Positions 6,917 through 15,000 of a stretch of DNA of 17,776 nucleotides are shown here, in pieces. The stretch's first letter is position 1; every line of letters begins with the position of its first letter. Origin of the DNA: CAZICM01 sp964537685 (lineage in GTDB: Bacteria > Myxococcota_A > Polyangia > Polyangiales > Polyangiaceae). The stretch is taken from assembly GCA_964537685.1 (NCBI GenBank), contig CAZICM010000104.1:1-17776 (forward strand). Reading direction: 5' to 3'. The notes beneath the pieces are model-generated. The model saw nothing but the letters and a program-made list of their open reading frames with translations. It was not told the origin of the DNA and ran no database searches. Both the position numbers and the translations under genes were made by a program.

Positions 6917-7996
6917 GCCGAAAATCGATTTATGCGCCATAATCATAATAGCATACATCAGCAATCCAATTAAAATCTTTCCGATGCCAATTTCCAGAAG
7001 GCCCACCTTGGCGCGGCCCGAAAGAATAGCGCCAAAGGGAATGAGCGAGGTTTTCGATGCAAAGGCCGTCCAAGCATCGCCCAGCGCCCTTTTTCTCCGC
7101 GCGTCGATATGAAGCATGCCCAGCAGGCTGAGCACGGAAAGGCTGCCGAATAAAATCGCCGAACGGGCATCTCCATTGGGAGGAAGATGAGCGAGCCCCC
7201 ACAGCAAAATACCCCATAGCATGGGATGGCGCGTCACTTTCACAATTCCCGCGGGTTCCGCTGAGGCCGCCGATTCTTGGCCCGCTGTCGTCGGGTTTTT
7301 GGTGGTCATTGAAAGCACGAGCAATACAAAAGAAATAGGCATCACCACATTCGGAAAATAGCGTGTCCATTTGGGCGATTGCCAAAGGCCGATATAAGGC
7401 GCCGAGCGAAAGGTAATAATCACCATCACAAAAGCGCTCAGCACCAGCAGCGAATACAGCCCTTGAAAGCCCTTATCGGATAGTTTTTTAATCAGGCGGC
7501 TCCGGATGGGATGGCTGGAGAGCCCTAAATGAAGCGCCACAAATAAAAAGGCCGAACCCAATAAACACCAAATGGGAACAGGGGGCCTAAATACGCCGGG
7601 AGAGCGATACGACATAATGGCCGCCGTCATATCGTCCGCGTCTTGTTCCGATATGGGGAAATGAGGCATGGAGCCCGGTAAAAAGCCTTCCACGACCTCG
7701 ACCACGGGATGCAGAATCGAACGCTTGATATAGGCTTCGTCGGCGATAATGTCGCGGGTGACGCCATCTTCCACGATACGCCTTTGCCTGCCCGCGAGTC
7801 CCGCCAAGGGAGGCGCGTTGCGCAGGGTATCGTCAACCGAATGGCAGGTGAGGCAGGACTTTTCTTGAATCAGGCTTTTTCCCCGCTCCGGATTGGGGGA
7901 TGCCTGGGCGCTGCATAGAAATAAAATCTGCGAAGTCAAAAGAGCCGTTAAGCTGAGCCAAAAGGTTTTCCGGTGCCGGTGCATGCTTATTTTCAT
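6899..7996 (-). CDS. Cytochrome c-NnrU fusion membrane protein
   Basis: This 365-aa protein has an N-terminal signal/anchor (WLSLTALLTSQILFLCSAQA, 13-32) and a monohaem cytochrome c domain with CLTCH at 48-52. A family-like PPLAGLAGRQRRIVEDGV and probable axial Met110 (GSMPHFP) follow. That domain resembles the cytochrome c tail of caa3-type oxidase subunit II. From ~140 on it is a multi-helix NnrU domain: FRSAPYIGLW, TRHPMLWGILLWGLAHL, and DARRKRALGDAWTAFASKTS. NnrU proteins are linked to nitrite/nitric oxide reduction, though their reaction is unclear. The haem domain should face the periplasm. The start at 7996 overlaps the upstream methyltransferase stop as ATGA; Met at 7984 (MHRHRK) is an alternative. 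No other denitrification gene is visible. The fusion is the unusual feature. Confidence 0.85.
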   Translation of the reverse strand: MKISMHRHRKTFWLSLTALLTSQILFLCSAQASPNPERGKSLIQEKSCLTCHSVDDTLRNAPPLAGLAGRQRRIVEDGVTRDIIADEAYIKRSILHPVVEVVEGFLPGSMPHFPISEQDADDMTAAIMSYRSPGVFRPPVPIWCLLGSAFLFVALHLGLSSHPIRSRLIKKLSDKGFQGLYSLLVLSAFVMVIITFRSAPYIGLWQSPKWTRYFPNVVMPISFVLLVLSMTTKNPTTAGQESAASAEPAGIVKVTRHPMLWGILLWGLAHLPPNGDARSAILFGSLSVLSLLGMLHIDARRKRALGDAWTAFASKTSLIPFGAILSGRAKVGLLEIGIGKILIGLLMYAIMIMAHKSIFGLSALP

Positions 7997-8820
7997 TTGG
8001 ATTGCCTATATTTTCTAGGGGATTGAGCAGAACTCCCGATCTGCCCCATCATTTGCATTTGCGCCGTTAAAATTCCCGCCGCCACCGCGACATTCAGCGA
8101 TTCAACCGGGCCCGCGCCGGGAATGGATATCAATGCATCGCATTGTTCTCTAACTCTGTCGGATAGCCCCTCGCGTTCATGGCCGAGCACGGCGATGGTA
8201 GGTTTTTTAAATTGAAATGAATTGTAGGCCGATGTGGCCCTGGCATCCGCGCCCACGACGCAAATATGCTGAGCGCGAAGCCGGGAAAGGGTATCGGCGA
8301 GATCGGTCGTGCGGCTTAATAACAGATGTTCGGCGCCTCCCTCGGCCACGCGCACGCTATCGGCGGGAAGCGCGGGATGAGGCGCCGGCGCCCCCAACAA
8401 CACCGCATCGATTCCAAAAAAGGCCGCACTCCTTAGAATGGCTCCGATATTGTATGGATTGCGGACGCGATCGAGCGCCAATGCAATGCCTCGCCCTTGT
8501 TTTAAAGCCTCCGCAAGCTCCGATGGAGATGCAAAGCGGCGGGCCGCAACCTCCATGCATAAGCCTTCATTGTTTTTGGTATTGGCAATATGCTCGATTG
8601 AATTTAAATCCATTTCCGAGCATGGAATCCTATGTTCAGCGGCGAAACGAATTAAAGGCGCGAGTATTTTTTTATGTTCGGATGCATAAGCAACACGGAC
8701 AATTTGGCCGGGCCTGCATTGAAATACCGAAAGCCCCGCGTGCAATCCATAAATGATTTCGGTCTTGGGCTGGTATTTATCGGTTTTGGCAGCGTTTGGC
8801 CGCGCGGCATTGGGTTTCAT
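7993..8820 (-). CDS. SpoU/TrmH-family RNA 2'-O-methyltransferase
   Basis: The 275-aa protein has the two-part layout of SpoU (SPOUT) enzymes. Residues ~20-92 form a substrate-binding domain (EIIYGLHAGLSVFQCRPG, ending in GLCMEVA). Residues ~112-255 are the knotted methyltransferase domain. Motif 1 is ALDRVRNPYNIGAILRSAAF with N121 and R130, motif 2 is VLGHEREGLS with E217, and motif 3 is ISIPGAGPVESLNVAVAAGI with the S-L-N at 241-243. These residues bind S-adenosylmethionine and the target ribose. The family methylates 23S rRNA (RlmB type) or tRNA (TrmH type); the sequence does not settle which. It is the first gene of a two-gene operon, overlapping the cytochrome c-NnrU gene by 4 bp, and has a good promoter upstream. 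Confidence 0.9.
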   Translation of the reverse strand: MKPNAARPNAAKTDKYQPKTEIIYGLHAGLSVFQCRPGQIVRVAYASEHKKILAPLIRFAAEHRIPCSEMDLNSIEHIANTKNNEGLCMEVAARRFASPSELAEALKQGRGIALALDRVRNPYNIGAILRSAAFFGIDAVLLGAPAPHPALPADSVRVAEGGAEHLLLSRTTDLADTLSRLRAQHICVVGADARATSAYNSFQFKKPTIAVLGHEREGLSDRVREQCDALISIPGAGPVESLNVAVAAGILTAQMQMMGQIGSSAQSPRKYRQSK

Positions 8821-8871
8821 CGGCAGCGGGAAAAGACCCTAATCGCAAAGCGGGCCACAACACAAGTTCAA

Positions 8872-8900
8872 TGTATAAGATTGCGGCGCGGAATTGTTAA
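8872..8900 (-). promoter_or_regulatory. Sigma-70-like promoter for the methyltransferase/NnrU operon
   Basis: Read on the minus strand, TTAACA (8900-8895) and TATACA (8877-8872) are exactly 17 bp apart, about 50 bp upstream of the ATG at 8820. This is the best promoter match in the window. The rest of 8821-8971 is ordinary intergenic sequence shared with the divergent zinc-ribbon gene. Confidence 0.55.
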
Positions 8901-8971
8901 AAGCGATGGACGCATGCCTCGAGATCGGATATAGGCGGGACTCCGTTTAACCTTTAACCACGGAAAACCCC

Positions 8972-9394
8972 ATGCAATCTGCGCCTCCCGGAGCCCAGCC
9001 AGGCTGGGTTCAAATGGTTCCCTGTCCCCGCTGCGGTCAATCGCTCGATCCAACCAAGGCCGTTTACTCCAAGGAAGGCGAGCTCATCTGCAAGAATTGC
9101 GAAAGCTCGGATATCGTTAAAGAGGGCTATGTGCGGGCGGCCCGGGGAATTAGCTTTGGTTCGCTGGGCGGAGCCGTTGTATCGCTTATTTTCAATCCAT
9201 TTTGGATTCTATCCATCACGGCAACGGTAGGCGCAATTCAAGCGCTGATTCTCATTCACAAAAAAGAATACCGCGAGCAATTGGGCAACCAATATGGCTC
9301 TTGTTTGGTGGCCGCGATCGCTGCTTTAATCCTGGGCGGCGTATGGCCTGGTATGCGTATTTTGCTCGGAATACTCGGCTTGGTATTGTTTTAA
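8972..9394 (+). CDS. Zinc-ribbon membrane protein of unknown function
   Basis: This 140-aa protein has a four-cysteine zinc ribbon near its N-terminus (CPRC at 18-21, CKNC at 40-43, between them SLDPTKAVYSKEGEL). Two or three hydrophobic segments follow: GSLGGAVVSLIFNPFWILSI, a neighbouring ATVGAIQALILI, and the C-terminal SCLVAAIAALILGGVW to LLGILGLVLF. The layout, a cytoplasmic zinc finger followed by a short membrane domain, is common in myxobacterial proteins of unknown role. ATG at 8972 is used; an internal ATG at 9014 (MVPCPRCG) also keeps the ribbon. No strong Shine-Dalgarno precedes either. The M28 pseudogene starts within its 3' end. Confidence 0.75.
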   Translation: MQSAPPGAQPGWVQMVPCPRCGQSLDPTKAVYSKEGELICKNCESSDIVKEGYVRAARGISFGSLGGAVVSLIFNPFWILSITATVGAIQALILIHKKEYREQLGNQYGSCLVAAIAALILGGVWPGMRILLGILGLVLF

Positions 9395-10767
9395 TCCTGC
9401 CGGGCGCGGCGTTTTTAACGTTTTTCATAGGCTGCGCTCCCGCTCCCTTTGAACGCAGGCACAGCGGCACCGAAAACAACCGCAAGGCCGTTCAATATTT
9501 TATCGATCGCCTTTCAAAAGCCGGCCTTTCCTGCACCACCGACACATGGACCGTCATCAATTACAGCGCGCCCGTCGAGCTTCAGAACGGCATTTGCAGG
9601 CTGGCCGGCAAAGACAGCCGAGAAATTGCCGTCATTGCCCATCACGATCAATCTCCGGCCACCGTACAAGGCGCCGATAACGATGCCTCGGGCATGGCTA
9701 TTTTAATCTCGCTGGCCGAGGTTTTTGCCAAAGTATTTCCCTGGATAACCTAGGCAAGCGCTGGTCCAGCGGAATCGGATATGAAGCGATTGGACAATTT
9801 GGAGGCTATTCGCCTGCTTGGTTTATCGATCTCTTTCAGCGGAGCGCCCGGGCCTATCCGGGGCTTTGGGTGCCTGTCATTAAAGATCCGCTCTTCCAAG
9901 TGCTCGACCAGGCCGTGCCTATTTCATTGATGGATGGAGGGCCGCTGGTCGCCTCGGGCATTCCAGCCCTGGGCTTGGCCGCCACCTATGATTCCAATCA
10001 CATCGAAGATGTCTGGCAATCTTATCATAGTCCAAACGATCGCATTGAATTTCAGGACGCGGAGGCGCTTGGGCAATCCGGACGAATTAGCGAGGCATTT
10101 CTTCGTCAACTGCTGGCTTTAAAGGAATTCCCGCGGGAAACAAGTCCATATCTATTTTTTGAAGGACGGGGCATTTTCAAAGGCATTCCGCTCTATGCGC
10201 TCTTTATGGTCTTGCCTCTTCTTTTTGGAGCGGGCGCTCTTTATGCCTATCGAGAAAATCGCCGGGCCAAGTATTCCTCCATGCGCATGCCTTCGGCTCT
10301 TTCCAGCCCTGGGCCTGATGGACAGGTATCACCTCTACCCGGCGACCGCGAAAGATCCGGCTATTTTTTATCCTCGCTGGCCTGCCGCCGCTGTTTTTCT
10401 GATGCTGCTTTTGCTGATGCTCGTTGGAGCCCGCAGGCTGTATACGCGCTTTTTTATGCCCCCAGATTTTGGCGCACGGAGAAGCGTCGCCTATGCTGCG
10501 CTCGCCCTATGCTCCTTGTATTTAATGATTCGCAATCCGTTTTCGCTCTTATTCATGGTCCCAGCCCTTGCATGGCTATGGATTCGCGAGAGGACGGGCC
10601 TGGGCCGCATATTGAATGGATTGGCCTTGTTTACGGGCGGATTGGTTATTTATGCGCTGCTCTATTTCTTTGGCTTTGTGATACTGCGCAACGATTTTGC
10701 CGTTCTTTGGTATATTCAAATTAAGTCTGGGCGGCCAGCCACCCAAACGCTTCATCGGGATCGGTAA
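9343..10767 (+). pseudogene. Decayed M28 family metallopeptidase with C-terminal membrane domain
   Basis: Three pieces of one protein lie in shifting frames. Piece 1 (frame of 9343, to TAG 9751-9753) has a membrane anchor (RLGIVLILPGAAFLTFF), the zinc-binding H-x-D in VIAHHDQSP and the bridging Asp in GADNDASGMA. Piece 2 (frame of 9741, open past 10290) has the zinc-ligand Asp in SLDNLGKRWSSGIGYEAIG, the final His in YHSPNDR, and a first membrane helix (GIPLYALFMVLPLLFGAGAL). Piece 3 (next frame, from about 10290 to TAA 10765-10767) continues FPALGLMDRYHLYPATAKDP with three or four membrane helices. Between pieces 1 and 2 the M28 segment with the catalytic Glu-Glu is absent (roughly 35-50 residues by family expectation), so no active enzyme can be made. 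The 3' end runs 47 bp into a convergent gene. Start 9343 is tentative and overlaps the zinc-ribbon gene. Confidence 0.82.
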
Positions 10768-11134
10768 AGGCTTTGGCATTGACGCCCATCTCGCTATATG
10801 CCTTGATACGCCGCCTCATATTCATTTGACCCAAGACCAGTTCGGGCATCACAACGGCCCAATGCTGAAGTCCTAAAGCGACAACCTGGCTCTTGTAATT
10901 GGCCTGAGCCCATTCGGCATCCTCGGGTGTCAACGGCCCGTTTTTGCGGTCATCCGATAGGATTTTATGCAGCTTATGCGTTTTAATAAGCTCCAAATGG
11001 CCCCGCAGTACATTCCGGAAATCCTCCCCATAAACAAAACGCTTAAGCTGATGCCGTATAATGCCCTCTTTTTGATGATACCAAAGCCCACTGGCCTCGC
11101 CCTCAAAAACAGTAATGATTCCTTGGTGGTTCAT
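10721..11134 (-). CDS. STAS/SpoIIAA-like small protein
   Basis: This 137-aa protein resembles the single-domain STAS/SEC14-like family found in many bacteria. A strand-rich start (ITVFEGEASGLWYHQKEG) is followed by FRNVLRGHLELIKTHKLHKI, then LSDDRKNGPLTPEDAEWAQA, HWAVVMPELVLGQMNMRRRI, YSEMGVNAKAFTDPDEAFGW and LAAQT. The helix-strand alternation and the closing FxDPDEAxxWL motif are what I rely on. Members are soluble; their role, possibly regulatory or ligand-binding, is not established. There is no obvious Shine-Dalgarno before the ATG at 11134. The 3' end overlaps the M28 pseudogene by 47 bp, and the gene is divergent from tatD. Confidence 0.7.
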   Translation of the reverse strand: MNHQGIITVFEGEASGLWYHQKEGIIRHQLKRFVYGEDFRNVLRGHLELIKTHKLHKILSDDRKNGPLTPEDAEWAQANYKSQVVALGLQHWAVVMPELVLGQMNMRRRIKAYSEMGVNAKAFTDPDEAFGWLAAQT

Positions 11135-11193
11135 TGTTTAACCGCAAACGGGCGCCCGCCACTCACGCACAAAGAATGCACCTATCACAGATT

Positions 11194-11216
11194 AAGCCCC
11201 AGTGGAAGGCTTTTTT
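11194..11216 (+). terminator. Weak terminator-like hairpin
   Basis: AAGCC and GGCTT form a 5-bp stem around a 9-nt loop, followed by a T run at 11211-11216. It lies between divergent genes, so on the + strand it could only stop antisense or read-through transcripts from the left. The stem is short and this may be chance. Confidence 0.2.
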
Positions 11217-11248
11217 GCTCAAACTTCACCGCGGGCTTTCGCCGGGCA

Positions 11249-11277
11249 TTGTGAACCGATCGAAGCTGTGGGATAAA
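11249..11277 (+). promoter_or_regulatory. Candidate promoter overlapping the tatD start
   Basis: TTGTGA (11249-11254) and GATAAA (11272-11277) are 17 bp apart. The -10 overlaps the first ATG at 11277, so a transcript from here would start near 11284. Translation would then begin at the ATG at 11286 (MGIALIDIGVNL), nearly leaderless. This is inference. Confidence 0.3.
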
Positions 11278-12080
11278 TGATGCTTATGGGTATTGCGCTG
11301 ATCGATATTGGAGTGAATCTCACCCACGCTTCTTTTCACCAAGACCGGGAGGCCATCATTGAAAGGGCTCGAAAAGCAGGTGTTTCGCCGCTAATCGTAA
11401 CGGGTACCAGCGAGCGTATCAGCTTTGAGGCCCACACCCTGACCGAGCGCTGGCCGGGGCTTTTGTTTTCGACGGCGGGTATTCATCCCCATCATGCCAA
11501 GGACTGTTCGGAGCAGACGCTTCATTCGCTTCGAAGCCTGCTTTCGGCGCCTTCCGTGGTGGCGGTTGGGGAATGCGGGCTGGATTTTAACCGGGATTTT
11601 TCTCCGCGTCCCGTGCAAGAAAAATGGTTTGCGGCTCAAATCGATCTGGCGCTGGAGTTAAAGCTGCCATTGTTTTTGCACGAGCGGGATGCTCACGATC
11701 GTTTTATGGCGATTGTGCGGGAGCGGCGGGCCGATGTGGCCGGTGGTGTCGTGCATTGTTTTACGGGGAATGAAAAAGAGCTGGATGCCTATCTCGAGCT
11801 TGGTTTTTTTATCGGGATTACTGGGTGGATTTGCGACGAGCGCCGCGGAAAGCATTTGCTGGAGCTGGTGAGGCGTATCCCCGCCGAGCGGCTTTTATTG
11901 GAAACGGATGCTCCTTTTTTAATTCCGCGCAGCCTGCGGCCTAGGCCCTGGCGCAATGAGCCCTGTTTTTTGCCGCATATTCTTTATACCGTGGCCAAGG
12001 CCACAGGGCGCCAAGCGGCGGATGTGGCGGCTCAATCCAGGGAGGCGGCGTTTCGCTGTTTTCCTAAGCTGCGAGCCTAA
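11277..12080 (+). CDS. tatD: TatD family DNase
   Basis: This 267-aa protein follows E. coli TatD closely along its length: LIDIGVNLTHASF, LIVTGTSERIS, STAGIHPHHA, VAVGECGLDFNRDFS, FLHERDAH, VVHCFTGNEKEL, FIGITGWICDERRG, LLLETDAPFLIPR, RNEPCFLPHIL. Metal-binding residues are visible: E99, H135, H160 and D211. As in true TatD, the usual N-terminal H-x-H is replaced by IGVN. TatD is a cytoplasmic metal-dependent 3'-5' exonuclease implicated in DNA repair and DNA fragmentation. Three in-frame ATGs (11277, 11280, 11286) compete; the last is favoured if the candidate promoter is real. Its stop overlaps the convergent kinase stop by 4 bp. Single gene by orientation. Confidence 0.92.
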   Translation: MMLMGIALIDIGVNLTHASFHQDREAIIERARKAGVSPLIVTGTSERISFEAHTLTERWPGLLFSTAGIHPHHAKDCSEQTLHSLRSLLSAPSVVAVGECGLDFNRDFSPRPVQEKWFAAQIDLALELKLPLFLHERDAHDRFMAIVRERRADVAGGVVHCFTGNEKELDAYLELGFFIGITGWICDERRGKHLLELVRRIPAERLLLETDAPFLIPRSLRPRPWRNEPCFLPHILYTVAKATGRQAADVAAQSREAAFRCFPKLRA

Positions 12081-15000
12081 TTGGAAGAGGGCGCCGGCTT
12101 TAAAGGCGCAGGTGTATCTTTGGTTTCTTTTATTCCGATCGTATTTTCAAAACCCTCGATCAAAATGGATTCCTGACTCAGCTCGGTGAGAGCTGTTCTG
12201 AGCGAGGCTTCATCGGAAGGCAGATCGTCGGCCCAGGATCTTATTGTTCCATCGGCGGAAACCGATACAAATGTTTTTCCATCGGGAGCAAAAGCCAAAT
12301 CTTTAATTTCGCCCGAATGCCCTGTGAGCACGCGCTGCTCTTGATGTTCGATATCCCATAATTGAATGGATCGGTCGGCATTGGCCGATAAAAGCCGGCG
12401 GCCTTCGGGGGAAATGGCCATTGAAAGAATCGCGCCGCGGCGGGCCGGAAGCATGGCCTTTGAGCGGCCCGATGCCGTTTCCCACAGCCTAATCTCCGAA
12501 CCGGTGCCCGAATAGGAAGCCAGCCATTCGCCTTGTCCGCCAAACAATACGTTGGTTATGGGAGGACCTTGGGTGTCAATGGTGCGGTCGGCTCCGCCTT
12601 CCCAATTCCATAGGCGAAGGGATTTGTCTTTGGAGCCCGAAATCAATCGATTTTTTTCGGGCGAATAATCAAAGCCGCTTACTGTTTCGAGGTGTTTTCC
12701 CAGGACGCGCAGGGTTTTGCCTTCCGCGCTGAATACATAGACCGTGCCGCTTTCATCGCCCAATGCGGCCGTTGAACCGCCCGAAACGCCGATCATCGCC
12801 TTGGGCAGGGCCGAAAGTTCGCCCGCGGGCTCGGGATTTGGAGCATTTAAATCCCATAGAAGAAGTTTTTTATCGGTGCCGGCCGAAAGAAGCGCGGGGC
12901 CTTTTAACCAGGCCAGCGAAATGGCGGCGCCTGTATGGCCTTTGTGTATGCGTTCGCGGCTATTTGAAAAATCGGCGTCAAAGGCGCGCACCGTGCCATC
13001 TTCACCGGCGCTCGCGATGTATTTGCCATCCGGCGATATGAGCAGAGATTTCAATTTCCCAGAATGAACACCCAATTCTTTGAATTCACCATCGGACAGG
13101 CGTACCAGCCCCACGCGTCCATTTTCCGAAGCGATGGCTGCATGGCGTCCATCCGATAAAATACGCAGATGTGTGATCGGGGCTTTGGAATAATATAGAA
13201 TCCGATCGCTTATTTGATCAATTCTCCACAATCGCGCACTATGGTCGCGGCTGGATGCAGCCAAGTTACGTCCATCGGGCGAAAAGGCGACTTGGGTAAT
13301 GGCATCGCGAAAGCCTCCAAGGGTTTTCCACGGGCCGGCCTCGGGATGCCATAGGTTTAGGCTGCTCGAGCCGTCAATCGTGGCAAATACATCCGAATTG
13401 GGCGACCTTACGATATTTAAAAGCGCGCTCTCGGTCTTGCCGATGAGTTTCGTTTCACCGGATGCGCTGTCCGTGATTCTCAATGAATTGTCGGCGCCAT
13501 AGCTTAAATATCTTCGGCCGTCTTTCATCAGCAGCATGCGGCGCACTTCGCCTTTATGCGCCTCGGCCTTTTGAATGCGCTTGCCATCCTCGGTATTGAA
13601 GAAGCGTAAAGCGCCATCCTCGGCGCCCACGCCCAAGGTCTTGCCATCCTGGGAAAATAAAACCGCCGTGCACGGGCTTTCTTGAGCAGGAAGACTTCGG
13701 CGCGATCCTGTTCGCAGATCGAAGATCAATGCATCTCCGTCGGCGCAAAATCCGATCGTATTGCCATCCGGGCTTAAATCCGCGCCCCGTTCCCGGCCTT
13801 TGATCGCCATGAGTTTGGTTTCTTTGCCCGTCGCCCACTCCCATATTTTTAAACCATCGAAGGCAACGAGCACATAAACGCTCTTGCCATCCGGGCTCAG
13901 CCGCGACCAATTTAACCGAATTTGTGTAGAATACTTTTGTTTTTCAATATTTTTATCGGCGGCTCCGGCGCGAAGGGTCCACATCCCTAGTCCGCCGTCT
14001 TTGCCATAAACAACGAGCTGCTTGGCATCGGGCGAAAAGAAAAGAGACGCGGCATCTCCCTCGGCCGCAAGCTCGGTCTGCGCTTTGAAGGTGGCCGCGT
14101 CCCATAGCTTTAGGCTTCGATCTTCGCCCAGCGTGACAAGCATCTTTCCATCGGGCGAAAAGGCGATATCGCTGAGCGGCCCCGTGTGGCCCCGAAGCAC
14201 CGTGGCCACGCCTTTGGCCTTTGCGTCGGCCAACAGCGTGCGCAGATGACCAAAGACAGGCGAGCCGCTCCCTATCTGTTTCATCCACGCGGCCGCTTCA
14301 TTGGGGTCGCGCGCGAGCAGCGATCGAATATGGGCGAGCATCCACTGCTCCGAGCGAAGAACGGCATTGGCTTCGCTCAGCGCCGCGCTGTCTCTCGCTT
14401 TGATAACACGCTGAACGCTGTACGCGCCCAGCGCCGATAGCAGCGCCACAAAGAAAATCGTCAGGGCCAGCGCGGTCCGGTAACGCTTGAGAAAGCGGCG
14501 GACAATGGCCGCAGGCGAATGGCGTTCAACGCTGATCATCTGCCCTGTCGAAAAACTCCGCAGGTCCGCCGCAAGTTCGCGCGCGGTCGTGTAACGCTGG
14601 TCTCGGTGCCTCGCCATCGCCTTTTCGGTGATGGCCCGAAGCTCGCCGGGAACGCCGCGCACATGTTTTTCAATCGGCACGGGCGGCTGGCTCACAAGCT
14701 TTTTCAGCACTTCGCCGATGCTCTTTCCGTCGTAGGGCGGCTGCCCCGTGAGCACATGGTAAAGCAGCGCGCCGATCGAATAGACATCGGCCCTTTCATC
14801 GACCGGATGACCCATCGCCTGCTCGGGCGGCATATACGCGGGTGTGCCCACGACCGCGCCCGCGTTGGTGAGTTTGTGGCGGATGGTGCTATCGCCGTCG
14901 GGAACTTCAACGCCCGTCTCGCCAAGCTCTTTGGCGAGTCCCCAGTCGATCACGATGGTCTCGCCAAATTCGCCGATCATCACATTGGCGGGCTTGAGAT

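Noticed and set aside
11150..11157. GGGCGCCC palindrome as an operator
   Set aside because: An 8-bp G/C palindrome is expected by chance in this sequence, and it has no second copy at the promoter.
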